Positions 42,348-52,792 of a DNA stretch of 64,000 bases are shown here, one piece after another; within the stretch, counting starts at the first letter, position 1, and each line of letters begins with the position of its first letter. Both the position numbers and the translations under genes were made by a program. The notes beneath the pieces are model-generated. The model worked only from the letters and a program-made list of their open reading frames with translations. It was not told the origin of the DNA and did not search any database. The stretch is taken from positions 1-64,000 of the forward strand of contig JAJFHE010000032.1 in the NCBI GenBank assembly GCA_021775755.1. Direction: 5' to 3'. The stretch comes from Hyphomicrobiales bacterium. Lineage in GTDB: Bacteria; Pseudomonadota; Alphaproteobacteria; Rhizobiales; JAJFHB01.

Positions 42348-42779
42348 TCAGGCGTCCGAGCCGGGAGACCGGATCAGCACGCAGCCGGAAATGCGCCAGT
42401 CGCCATCGGGCTGGCGCTCCATGCCGTAAAGGGCGATCCAGGTGTTTCCGCGTGGTCCGATGATGTGGGCGCGCTGTGTCGGTCCCCCGAGTTCATCGGT
42501 GACATCGCTAAAGGTGACCGCCCTTGGCCGGTAGACGGGTGCATAACCGTTGCGCACCATTCCGAGAAAGCGTTCAGGGGTTCCGATGCGTTGCCGAATG
42601 CCGGGCGAGGCGTAGGACCAGGCAGTGGCACCGTCGTCTGCCTGAAAGGCCGCCATCTGGTCGAGGACGATCTGTTCGAAGCTTTGGCGGTCGGCGTCTG
42701 AAACTTCGGTTGCCTCCGCCGCCGTCAGAAACGTGCAGAACAGCGCGACAAATGTCGGGAAAGCGGCAATCCGCACCAT
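42348..42779 (-). CDS. DUF4864-family exported protein
   Basis: The 143-residue protein has a signal peptide (MVRIAAFPTFVALFCTFLTAAEA) and a DUF4864 domain: FEQIVLDQMAAFQADDGATAWSYASPGIRQRIGTPERFLGMVRNGYAPVYRP and DWRISGCVLI. The family consists of small periplasmic proteins with an NTF2-like fold and no known reaction. An ATG eight codons upstream is less likely because it would put a polar stretch before the signal. It faces coxG divergently. Confidence 0.75.
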   Translation of the reverse strand: MVRIAAFPTFVALFCTFLTAAEATEVSDADRQSFEQIVLDQMAAFQADDGATAWSYASPGIRQRIGTPERFLGMVRNGYAPVYRPRAVTFSDVTDELGGPTQRAHIIGPRGNTWIALYGMERQPDGDWRISGCVLIRSPGSDA

Positions 42780-42894
42780 GATGAGTGTTCCTCCATCGGC
42801 CAAGCGCGGTTAGTATAGCAAGGAAATCTGGGTAAATGCAGGTGCGTCGTCTTTCGCGGTGTGCCGGTGGCGGCAGTTTGAGGAGTGCGCCAAC

Positions 42895-43503
42895 GTGAAG
42901 ATGAACGGTTCTTACGATCTCAACGCGGCTCGCGAGGACGTGTGGGCAGCGTTGAATGATCCTGACGTGCTGAAGCAGTGCATTCCCGGCTGTGAGAGCA
43001 TCGAGAAACTGTCGGATACCGAATTCGAGGCCGTGGCGGTCGCCAAGGTCGGGCCGGTGAAGGCGAAGTTCAAGGGTAAAGTCGAGCTGTCCGATCTCGA
43101 TCCGCCGAACGGCTACACCATATCCGGGGAAGGCCAGGGCGGAGCCGCGGGGTTTGCCAAGGGTGGCGCGAAAGTGGCGCTGGAGGAAACTGCTCCCGGC
43201 TTGACGCGGCTCACCTACGATGTCGATGCAACGGTCGGCGGAAAGCTAGCCCAGATTGGCCAGCGCCTGGTCGATGGCGCTGCAAAGAAAATGTCGGATC
43301 AGTTTTTCAAAAATTTTGCGCAAGCAGTTGGCGGCGAGGCAGACAATGGGGCCGGGGAAGCGGAGGCTGCGCCGCAAGCGCCCGCGCAGACGCCGCCGCA
43401 CCCGCTGGGCGAGAACCAGAAGATCGTCAAACAGCTGTCTTATCTAGGCGTTGCCGCCATGGTGGCGCTGGTGGTGTGGATGTTTTTCAACGGCGGGCCA
43501 TAA
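42895..43503 (+). CDS. coxG: CoxG-like SRPBCC protein with C-terminal membrane anchor
   Basis: The 202-residue product starts (GTG) VKMNGSYDLNAAREDVWAALNDPDVLKQCIPGCESIEKLSDTEF, a textbook CoxG opening, followed by VGPVKAKFKGKVELSD and GKLAQIGQRLVDGAAKKM. A Pro/Ala linker leads to one C-terminal helix (LSYLGVAAMVALVVWMFF). CoxG tethers the CO dehydrogenase-type enzyme to the membrane and can deliver quinone. GAGGAG precedes the GTG; the ATG two codons later is possible. It opens the cox cluster. Confidence 0.85.
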   Translation: MKMNGSYDLNAAREDVWAALNDPDVLKQCIPGCESIEKLSDTEFEAVAVAKVGPVKAKFKGKVELSDLDPPNGYTISGEGQGGAAGFAKGGAKVALEETAPGLTRLTYDVDATVGGKLAQIGQRLVDGAAKKMSDQFFKNFAQAVGGEADNGAGEAEAAPQAPAQTPPHPLGENQKIVKQLSYLGVAAMVALVVWMFFNGGP

Positions 43504-43519
43504 GCGGGACACGCGCATC

Positions 43520-43888
43520 ATGCAGGATCAGGCGGATTTCTCTTGGATTACGGGGCGCGAAGGCGAGACCATCCGCCTTGTGGTCGGCGAGAAAGTCTTC
43601 CAGGTCGGCGACCCGGCCGACGATATGTACATTGTCAGGGCCGGTTCTGTGGAGATCCGTGCCGACGGCAATACGCTGGAGCGGGTCGAGGCGAACGGTA
43701 TCTTCGGCGAGATGGCGCTCATCGACAACGCGCCGCGCAGCGCCGATGCGGTGATCGTCGAGGACGCCGACATTCTGCCCGTCGACAAGAAGCTCTTTAT
43801 CTTCCTGGTGCATGAAACACCCTATTTCGCACTCGATGTGATGCGCATTCTGGCGCAGCGGCTGCGGGCGATGAACGAGTTGATGTAG
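43520..43888 (+). CDS. Stand-alone cyclic nucleotide-binding domain protein
   Basis: The 122-residue protein is one CRP-type cyclic nucleotide-binding beta barrel: FQVGDPADDMYIVRAGSVEIRADG, then GIFGEMALIDNAPRSADAVIVEDADILPV, the latter being the phosphate-binding cassette with Glu and Arg. No DNA-binding domain follows. It begins 16 bases after coxG and is probably co-transcribed with it. It may link cox enzyme activity to cAMP or cGMP level; the nearby cyclase gene (21.6 kb) is broken. Confidence 0.8.
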   Translation: MQDQADFSWITGREGETIRLVVGEKVFQVGDPADDMYIVRAGSVEIRADGNTLERVEANGIFGEMALIDNAPRSADAVIVEDADILPVDKKLFIFLVHETPYFALDVMRILAQRLRAMNELM

Positions 43889-44117
43889 CCGTGCCGCACA
43901 CGCGATTGCGGATTTCCATGCCGCCATGCGGGTTTGAATGTTGACCGGGCGCGCTTCTTTGGCGACACTTCGTCTACGAACAAAACCAAAACCAGTTCGA
44001 GCCAAAATTAGTTCGAGGGAGGCGACAGCCCATTTCTCCACACCGGACCCGGTGATGAGTAGCGCGCGTGGCGTATGCCGCGGGCGGGGTGTTGCGTTCA
44101 AAGCGAGGAGGACCTAA

Positions 44118-44585
44118 ATGCCGTCAGTTTCCATGAAAGTGAACGGGAGCGAGGTATCGGCCGATGTCGATGCGCGGACGCTTCTGGTTGAATATCTCAG
44201 GAGCGATCTCGGGCTTACCGGCACCCATGTCGGCTGCGACACGTCGCAATGCGGCGCCTGCGTCGTGCATGTGGACGGCAAGGCCGTAAAATCGTGCACC
44301 CTGCTCGCCGTTCAAGCCGAAGGGGCCGAGGTCACGACCATCGAAGGCATGGCGGCAAACGGCGATCTGCACCCGATGCAGGAAGCCTTCCGCGAGCATC
44401 ACGGACTGCAATGCGGTTTTTGCACGCCGGGCATGATCATGGCGGCAACCGACATGGTGGCGCGCCACGGCAAGGACCTCGACGAGGCCACAATCCGCCG
44501 CGAGCTCGAAGGCAATCTATGCCGCTGCACCGGATATCATAACATCGTGAAGGCCATTGCGGCCGCAGCCAAGGCTATGGGCTAG
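44118..44585 (+). CDS. coxS: CoxS-like (2Fe-2S) small subunit of a molybdenum hydroxylase
   Basis: The 155-residue protein has the two [2Fe-2S] clusters of this family: a plant-ferredoxin-like set with Cys40, Cys45, Cys48 and Cys60 ([10 protein letters not shown]) and a helical-bundle set with Cys99, Cys102, Cys135 and Cys137 (CGFC, CRC). It passes electrons from the Mo centre of CoxL to FAD in CoxM. GGAGGA precedes the ATG. It starts the S-L-M structural operon, 29 bases before coxL. The 229 bases before it should hold the promoter. Confidence 0.9.
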   Translation: MPSVSMKVNGSEVSADVDARTLLVEYLRSDLGLTGTHVGCDTSQCGACVVHVDGKAVKSCTLLAVQAEGAEVTTIEGMAANGDLHPMQEAFREHHGLQCGFCTPGMIMAATDMVARHGKDLDEATIRRELEGNLCRCTGYHNIVKAIAAAAKAMG

Positions 44586-44614
44586 AGCGTCAACCGGGAG
44601 AGGGAGTTCACATT

Positions 44615-46975
<2,361 letters not shown>

Positions 46976-46995
46976 CCCCCGGGGAGGAGAGACCC

Positions 46996-47790
46996 ATGTA
47001 TGAATTCACCTATCACCGCCCCGCAACGGTCGACGAGGCCATCGCGCTTTTGAAGTCGGCCGACGACGGCAAGCTTCTGGCCGGCGGCCACACATTGTTG
47101 CCGACCATGAAGCAGCGGCTTGCATCGCCCTCCGATCTCATCGATCTTGGCGGCGCGCTCGCCACCGGCATCGATGTCTCGAACGGCTGCGTCACCATCG
47201 GCGCGGGCACCTGCCACGCCGATGTCGCGACCTCGAGCGATGTCGCCAACGCGATCCCGGCACTTGCCAAACTGGCGAGCATGATCGGCGACCCGCATGT
47301 GCGCAACAAGGGCACGATCGGCGGCTCCATCGCCAATAACGACCCGGCGGCGGACTATCCGGCGGCGTGTCTCGGACTTGGCGCCACAATCGTCACCTCG
47401 GCGCGCGAGATCGAGGCCGACGACTTCTTCACCGGCATGTTCGACACCGCGCTCGGCGACGACGAGGTCATCACCTCGGTGCGCTTCCCGGTGCCCGCCA
47501 AGGCCGGTTATTCGAAGTTCCCCAACCCGGCGTCGCGCTACGCCATGGTCGGCGTCTTCGTCTCCTCGGCGAAAGGCGGCATCCGCGTCGCGGTCACCGG
47601 GGCGGGGCCTTGCGTCTTCCGCCAGGGCGACATGGAGGCGGCGCTCGAGGGCGACTTCGCCTCTTCGGCCATTGCCGGCGTCACCCAGGCCGACGGCGAC
47701 CTCAACTCCGACATCCACGCCAGCGCCGAATATCGCGCGCATCTCGTCGGCGTCATGGCGCGGCGCGCCGTGGACCAGGCGACGGGGTGA
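46996..47790 (+). CDS. coxM: CoxM-like FAD-binding medium subunit
   Basis: The 264-residue subunit has the FAD loops LLAGGHTLLPTMKQRLASPSDLIDLGG and the stretch GDPHVRNKGTIGGSIANNDPAADYPAA, both standard for xanthine dehydrogenase-family FAD subunits. It takes electrons from CoxS. GGAGGAG precedes the ATG at 46996, 20 bases after coxL. A strong terminator follows, so transcription of the structural genes ends here and coxD-E is read separately. Confidence 0.92.
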   Translation: MYEFTYHRPATVDEAIALLKSADDGKLLAGGHTLLPTMKQRLASPSDLIDLGGALATGIDVSNGCVTIGAGTCHADVATSSDVANAIPALAKLASMIGDPHVRNKGTIGGSIANNDPAADYPAACLGLGATIVTSAREIEADDFFTGMFDTALGDDEVITSVRFPVPAKAGYSKFPNPASRYAMVGVFVSSAKGGIRVAVTGAGPCVFRQGDMEAALEGDFASSAIAGVTQADGDLNSDIHASAEYRAHLVGVMARRAVDQATG

Positions 47791-47830
47791 GGCGAGGCTT
47801 TAACCGGCCGTTGAAACTTGAGACTTGAGA

Positions 47831-47860
47831 GGCCGCGGGCAGGGATGCCCGCGGCCTTTT
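47831..47860 (+). terminator. Rho-independent terminator after coxM
   Basis: A perfect 10-bp stem, GGCCGCGGGC (47831-47840) with GCCCGCGGCC (47847-47856), a six-base loop and TTTT lie 40 bases after the coxM stop. This ends the coxSLM transcript and marks the left edge of the region that interrupts the cox cluster. Confidence 0.9.
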
Positions 47861-47969
47861 CATGTGGCGGGGCCGCCGCGCCAACACGTCACGCCGCACT
47901 CGATGCGGGGTCCGTTGGCATGGCCGCATGTGCCGTGGCCGGCGCAGTGTTTCCCGGCCATCGCCGCTG

Positions 47970-48025
47970 GAGTCCCGCGTTCGCGGGAATGACGGGGGAG
48001 TCCCGCGTTCGCGGGAACGACGGGA
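47970..48025. repeat. Two REP-like 28-bp units
   Basis: Adjacent 28-base units (47970-47997 and 47998-48025) each hold the palindrome CCCGCGTTCGCGGG followed by AA-GACGGG; they differ at about two positions. This is the common extragenic-palindrome type of GC-rich proteobacteria. It lies between the coxM terminator and the end of a small membrane-protein gene. Confidence 0.75.
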
Positions 48026-48036
48026 GCGGGCCCGCG

Positions 48037-48330
48037 TTATCCCTTGATCAGGCTGAGCAAGCCGAAATAGACGAAGGCGAGGGGGAACATGGCGACGAAG
48101 AGCTGTAGCGCTTTCTTCGCCTTGTCGAGATAGGCGATGCCTTCCGGCTCGACATTCCGCCGCGCCCTGGAGAAGAACCAGAAGTCGAGCCAGAAGTAGG
48201 TCATGAAGCGGCGCCCGGGCTTGATGTGATTGTGCACGCGCACCTGGTAGTAGAGCGATCTCAAGAAAAACCAGATGGCGGCGGCGAAGAGCACAAAGAG
48301 CGGGATCGATTCTAGCGTGGTCAGCGTCAT
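48037..48330 (-). CDS. Small membrane protein of unknown function
   Basis: The 97-residue protein (start at 48330) has an N-terminal membrane helix (IPLFVLFAAAIWFFLRSLYY), an aromatic, basic middle (FMTYFWLDFWFFSRARRN) and a C-terminal helix (LFVAMFPLAFVYFGLLSLI). An upstream in-frame start at 48456 would add a low-complexity Pro/Arg stretch and is rejected. I recognise no family. It lies in the insertion between coxM and coxD. Confidence 0.6.
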   Translation of the reverse strand: MTLTTLESIPLFVLFAAAIWFFLRSLYYQVRVHNHIKPGRRFMTYFWLDFWFFSRARRNVEPEGIAYLDKAKKALQLFVAMFPLAFVYFGLLSLIKG

Positions 48331-48641
48331 TGCCGGGCTGTCATGGCTGTGTTCAGGGGGCGGGAGCGACACTGTGCGCGGTCGCGGGCGCGGGATCAAG
48401 TGGGTGGAACTTCTGACGAAGTGTGCAGCCGGGCGGGTGCAGCCGGGCCGCTTCATCTTATGCCCCCGTCACGGTGGGGCAGGTAGGGTAGGCGAGGCTG
48501 ACCGGCGTCCCGGCCCCGCGCTTGCCCTTCGCGCGCGGGCCCGGCGCCGCGGCCGCCCCTTTCACGAACCCCGAGACATCCTTGACCCAAGCGCCCACCG
48601 GACCGCGCGCGGCCGCGCCCCTATGCGAGCCGTCGGGCGAG

Positions 48642-49217
48642 GTGCGACTTTGCCGGCGCGGGCACATGATGGTGCGTGCCGGTTGGCGGGGGGACTATCG
48701 TTGCAGGGTTTGCCGGAACGCGCGCCAGCGCAAGGCCTATGCGGCGAAACGGCGGGAAAGACTCAAGGCACGCCGACGCCGTATTGCCGGGCGCCGCCGG
48801 CCGCCACGGGTGGACTGCATCTGGGCGGCGGGACATTTCGAGGGCGAGGGCACCGTCTCCATTGTGTCGAATGGCGCCAGGCCCTTTGGGCGGCCGGTGG
48901 CGAGCCTGTGCTCGACGGACTTCAGCATGGTCGATGTCTTTCAGACGCACTGGCCCGGCCATGTCCAACGCGTGACACACAGATCCGGCCGGGCCCGCGA
49001 TCTCTATGTGTGGAGGATCAACACGCTCGATGGCATCGAATGTTTTCTTCTCGATATCAAGCCGTTCCTCAAGTCCGAGCGGGTGCGCGTCAAGGCGGCG
49101 CTGCTCTTGCAAGACGTGCGCGAGCGCGCCGAACTGCTCCGCACGCCGCAGGTGCAGCAGAGGATGAGGGAACGGCATATGAAGATGCGGTCGTTGAACA
49201 AGAGGGGGCGGGTGTGA
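48642..49217 (+). CDS. LAGLIDADG homing-endonuclease-like protein with zinc finger
   Basis: A zinc-finger-like motif (CRRGH...CRVC, two Cys, one His, two more Cys within 22 residues) is followed by a basic stretch and one LAGLIDADG motif, AAGHFEGEG, whose catalytic acid is the Glu codon at 48846. Then come TVSIV, SLCSTDFSMVDVF, DLYVWRINTLDGIECFLLDIKPFL and a helical end, as in single-motif endonucleases that act as dimers. The GTG at 48642 is taken as start; the frame is open back to 48522 but that part looks non-coding. It is free-standing, not within an intron or intein, next to the coxM/coxD break. Confidence 0.65.
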   Translation: MRLCRRGHMMVRAGWRGDYRCRVCRNARQRKAYAAKRRERLKARRRRIAGRRRPPRVDCIWAAGHFEGEGTVSIVSNGARPFGRPVASLCSTDFSMVDVFQTHWPGHVQRVTHRSGRARDLYVWRINTLDGIECFLLDIKPFLKSERVRVKAALLLQDVRERAELLRTPQVQQRMRERHMKMRSLNKRGRV

Positions 49218-49245
49218 GGGGGGCAAGAAGTAGTGCCGTTCGGTG

Positions 49246-51672
49246 TCACACTTCCGTTGCGCCTTCTTGATCTTCTTCTTCAACGCGCACACCGAAGGTG
49301 TGTTTGCGCAATTCGATTTGCTCTTCCGCTCTGCGGCGCTCACTCTCCGCGTCCGATTTCCAGTGTTCCGAGAAGCTTTCAGCGAACGCTCTTACCGACT
49401 CATTTTCGTCAGCCAGCCAGGGTCTAACTTCCTCGATAAGTCTCTCGAGCGCTTCGGCGCGCCCGAACTCGCCAACGAGCACGCCGGTACACTCCAGTGC
49501 AATTGAGACATAGCCCAACAGTTCATCTTCTTTTGGCAGCTTGGCGACGATCTCTCTGCAAACGCCTTGCAAGAAGGTCTGGCCTTCGTAGTTTCGGAGA
49601 ATAGAGAGCACGAAATGAATGTTGTCCCTACTGCTTGTTCTCACCAATTCTAGAAGCTTCGTTTCGAATTGGTCCCCAAACTCAGGAAAGATTATCGCGA
49701 GGAGGCGTGCCTCGCGATATTGGAACATCATGGTGTCTTCGTGAAAACGGGAACGAACCAAATCGACGGCCAGGTTACAGGAATTGGCCAGTTCTTCATC
49801 GAGATGGTGGAACTTGTAGGGGATCGCCGTGTAGCGTGAGGCCAGTTTCTTGGCTTCCTCGAACTCGATGCGATGCATGAAGAATGAGAGTACACGCTCC
49901 GGTTCTTTCTTTGCGAGTGGCAAGAGCAGGGTCTCTGCGTGGTAATCAATGTCCTCCGCCGCCAACATGCCGTTGAGAACAATTTCCCAATCCCCTTGCG
50001 ATAGTTCATCGAGCAAGTGCCTGAGTTCCTTTCGGTACCAGTGTTCTTGCACCCAGCTAGCATCTTCAAATGTGGTCAGAGCTTGAATGGTTGGCAAGAA
50101 AAACTCAGAAACCAGGCTAGGCCAGTCCTTCGAGTGATTTGCGGCGACAACTGCAATTATCTGATTTAGGACTCCGGCGTTTTTCTCTGCCATCCCCTTC
50201 TGCATCAGTCCTTGAAGCAGCTCCAAATCGAGGTCATCGGTTGACAGGAAGAGCTTCGTCATTGGAACGAGTTGCCGACCGTCTTCCAACCAGTCGAGCA
50301 TGAGGGCCCTTAAGTCCGTTTTCATCGGGCCTGCCCAAAGGCCCCTCATCAGTGGGATGACGAACGGATAAATGTCATCCAAGCACTCTGCTAGAAGCTC
50401 AAACGCCAATTGCGGCGCGCTGTGTGCGAGCGCTGCCAAGAATTCATAGAATTTTGGAAAAGTGGCTAGGTCGTTGGATTCTGTTTTGCTGAACTCAAGT
50501 ATGCGGCGATGCCACTCTTCCCAGTTTTCCGAATTTATCTCTGATGCGTAGCGCTGAGCCATAGCCGAGCGTTGCTCGTCTATTCTCTGGACATCCCGAT
50601 GGCCTTCAGACGGCGACTCCCAATCTTCGAACACACCTTCAAAGCCGATCAGGTTTTTATAGATTGTGTATTCTTCATGGTGCGCGATAGCGTCTCGGAT
50701 TTCGAGCGCCGTCTGCTTCACGTCTGGGCGTGTGGCGTGTCGATGGCGCCAGAACGTGTCGTGTTCAATTTTCTGAACGATTTGTAGAGGGGCGGTCGGA
50801 ACGATTTCCTTGTAGAAACGTAATACTTCAATCGCGTCGTTTGCTATCGTGTCGATCACCGCTTTGCTGCATTCGCACTGATGGGGGGTGTACGCTGCGG
50901 TTAGCATAGCGCTCAGGATTGCCTCTTTGTCTGTTAGGGAACTTGCGTCGCCGTAAAGCGTCGTCAGCAGGGCAAGCGCCCGTCGCCGAACGTCTATGAT
51001 CTCGTCGTCTGCGGGAATACACGCCGTTGACCAGGTTACACTTCTGTAGTCCCATGACGTGCCCTCCATGTTCGCTGACAAGAGATTCCTACTTAGCTCC
51101 ACCAATGCCGGTAGGCTGTCTGCCTTGTCGCGCTGCCCCAGATCCTCCATCCAATCGACAACTGCCAACTGAGGCGCAGCACCAAATCCGGCACGTCCTT
51201 CACCAGAATAATACACGTCGATGTTGTATTCCGCCGCGTGCCGGAGGTTCTCGCTGGCGCGCGCTCTGACATCGCTATCGTCATGTTCAAGATACGCGAC
51301 CGCAATCTCGACCGTTTCCGTGATGCTGTGGTAGCGGATGTTATCGAGCAGTCGAAGAGCTTGGACGATTAGCCCGCTTTTTGTTTCGTATCGAGTAATC
51401 GTCAATTTGTCCGCACGATCCGGAACATTGTGCTTCAATTGGATTTGTTCAACTCGATTTAGGAAGTCCCGAATTGTGGTGACTGCTATCGAAGGCACAC
51501 GGAAGGCGATGGCGTCAAGCGTTTCAATGAGTTCCTTAATCTGATCGAAGCGAACTTCTTCGACCAAAGCAAACTTGATCCTGTCTGCCTCTTTTTCGAG
51601 AGCACGCTCGGTAATCTCTCCCCGCGTTCGGCTGAGTTGATTCAATATTTTGATTTTTGAAGAATGATCCAT
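49246..51672 (-). CDS. Large helical-repeat (HEAT-like) protein of unknown function
   Basis: The 808-residue protein is almost wholly alpha-helical, with repeated helix pairs rich in Leu, Glu and Trp such as EIAVAYLEHDDSDVRARASENLRHAAEY, FPKFYEFLAALAHSAPQLAFELLAECLDDIYPF and WLADENESVRAFAESFSEHW, in keeping with HEAT/ARM solenoids. A charged coiled tail (ESERRRAEEQIELRK) ends it. No catalytic motif is seen. It starts 5 bases after the restriction-like gene 51678-52553, so they are translated together. AT-richer composition than the cox genes suggests foreign origin. Confidence 0.6.
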   Translation of the reverse strand: MDHSSKIKILNQLSRTRGEITERALEKEADRIKFALVEEVRFDQIKELIETLDAIAFRVPSIAVTTIRDFLNRVEQIQLKHNVPDRADKLTITRYETKSGLIVQALRLLDNIRYHSITETVEIAVAYLEHDDSDVRARASENLRHAAEYNIDVYYSGEGRAGFGAAPQLAVVDWMEDLGQRDKADSLPALVELSRNLLSANMEGTSWDYRSVTWSTACIPADDEIIDVRRRALALLTTLYGDASSLTDKEAILSAMLTAAYTPHQCECSKAVIDTIANDAIEVLRFYKEIVPTAPLQIVQKIEHDTFWRHRHATRPDVKQTALEIRDAIAHHEEYTIYKNLIGFEGVFEDWESPSEGHRDVQRIDEQRSAMAQRYASEINSENWEEWHRRILEFSKTESNDLATFPKFYEFLAALAHSAPQLAFELLAECLDDIYPFVIPLMRGLWAGPMKTDLRALMLDWLEDGRQLVPMTKLFLSTDDLDLELLQGLMQKGMAEKNAGVLNQIIAVVAANHSKDWPSLVSEFFLPTIQALTTFEDASWVQEHWYRKELRHLLDELSQGDWEIVLNGMLAAEDIDYHAETLLLPLAKKEPERVLSFFMHRIEFEEAKKLASRYTAIPYKFHHLDEELANSCNLAVDLVRSRFHEDTMMFQYREARLLAIIFPEFGDQFETKLLELVRTSSRDNIHFVLSILRNYEGQTFLQGVCREIVAKLPKEDELLGYVSIALECTGVLVGEFGRAEALERLIEEVRPWLADENESVRAFAESFSEHWKSDAESERRRAEEQIELRKHTFGVRVEEEDQEGATEV

Positions 51673-51677
51673 GGGGA

Positions 51678-52553
51678 CTATCCTTGCAACTCTTGCAAGA
51701 TCTCAGCCATAATTGTTTCCGCAGCTTGCTGACACAATTCTTCATCCAACGGAAGATAGTAGTTTTCGGTAATCTTTATCAAATTTGCTTCATGCAATCG
51801 TCGAGCGTTTGACTCGACCATATTTTCACTATGCCCCAGTACCTTGAGTTTTCGCTTGATTTCAGTTTTGCTGGCTGGGTCGTACCATCGGGTGTAGCCC
51901 AGCAAACGCAGTCTTACATCTCGGTCTTGATCGCCAAGATGTACCAATGACTCATGCAAAGGCAACGCGTTCAGCAAAGGCCGTTCATTGACGTCACCTT
52001 GCGGCGTTGGAGCTCTATGTTTGCTTACAACTTCTGCCAGATAGTCGACAGCATCCTCAGAAAGCGTTTGGCCTTGGGCAAGATGTGGAAATAGTTTCCT
52101 TAATGTGGTCTCCGGTAGCTCAAGAAGCTGCGAGATGAAGTGATCCGGTGTCCAGGTTTCAATGTTGATACGAGGGTTTTGGCCTCTAAGCGTGTGTAGC
52201 AATACATTCGTTGTGGGTGGAAGGCCTGCTGTTTGATTGTGGACAAATATCCAACATCGCATTCTGATTCCAAATTTCTCCCGAGCCCCTTCGAAATCAT
52301 CGAGGATCTTCTTTTCGAGTTTATTGCGTACGAGATGCTCAGGAGCGTGGCACTGAAAAACGCATTGCTTTGAAACACGGTATCCGTCGCATTTGAAATC
52401 TCCATGTTGTCCTTGCGGCTTCCAAGGTTCGAAATCTGCTCCCCACAAAACGATTGCTGCTTTTGTGAAAAAGTCCTCAAATGCTTGTGCTTTATGATGA
52501 AGCAAAGCATCCTTCAGCATGAAAAAGATTAGTGCTCGATCTGCACTAGACAT
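51678..52553 (-). CDS. Restriction-endonuclease-like protein paired with the helical-repeat protein
   Basis: The N-terminal half of this 291-residue protein looks like a PD-(D/E)xK-type fold: helix FEDFFTKAAIVLWG, then GDFKCDGY at 51-58, strand VFQCHAPE at 65-72 and WIFVHNQ at 101-107. The Asp of GD or CDG and the Gln of FQ stand where nucleases have Asp and E/QxK, but the usual Lys is replaced by His69, so catalysis is uncertain. The GDxKxDG...FQxxAP pattern recalls the effector-like N-terminal domains seen in ABC-three-component and other defence loci. The C-terminal part (about 195-285) resembles a winged helix (TEIKRKLKVLG...LIKITENYYLP). Confidence 0.55.
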   Translation of the reverse strand: MSSADRALIFFMLKDALLHHKAQAFEDFFTKAAIVLWGADFEPWKPQGQHGDFKCDGYRVSKQCVFQCHAPEHLVRNKLEKKILDDFEGAREKFGIRMRCWIFVHNQTAGLPPTTNVLLHTLRGQNPRINIETWTPDHFISQLLELPETTLRKLFPHLAQGQTLSEDAVDYLAEVVSKHRAPTPQGDVNERPLLNALPLHESLVHLGDQDRDVRLRLLGYTRWYDPASKTEIKRKLKVLGHSENMVESNARRLHEANLIKITENYYLPLDEELCQQAAETIMAEILQELQG

Positions 52554-52792
52554 TCAGGAAATCTCAAAGCTTTTCGATATCTTGCTGCATGGTGTAGGTC
52601 AATTTTCTACGCGAAATTGCAGAACGCTTTCAAGTGCGAAATGTGGAGATAGTTGTGGTCAATTTGCAAATATGAGGTTGCCATTTCATCTGCCTACAAT
52701 TCGAAACTCAGTTTCGGCAACACCAAAAGAGGTTTCAAGAGCTACCGTAAATCTCGACTGTGCTTAACTAGTACAATGTTTTTTGGGATTGG
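52554..52792. other. Divergent promoter region in the island
   Basis: These 239 AT-rich bases separate the minus-strand two-gene unit from the plus-strand orphan gene and should hold promoters for both. No clear palindrome or RNA gene is seen. Confidence 0.4.

Noticed and set aside
47970-48025. CRISPR array
   Set aside because: There are only two adjacent 28-base units with no spacers between them; they are REP-like palindromes.
48458-48667. A 69-codon minus-strand frame before the LAGLIDADG gene
   Set aside because: Low-complexity Gly/Ala/Arg text with no ribosome site; cannot be supported as a gene.
48275-49270. A 331-codon plus-strand frame overlapping the LAGLIDADG gene
   Set aside because: It is a shifted frame of the same region; only the 48642-49217 frame has zinc-finger and LAGLIDADG motifs.
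52519-52767. An 82-codon plus-strand frame in the island's divergent gap
   Set aside because: It overlaps the start of the restriction-like gene on the other strand and has no credible initiation site or motif.
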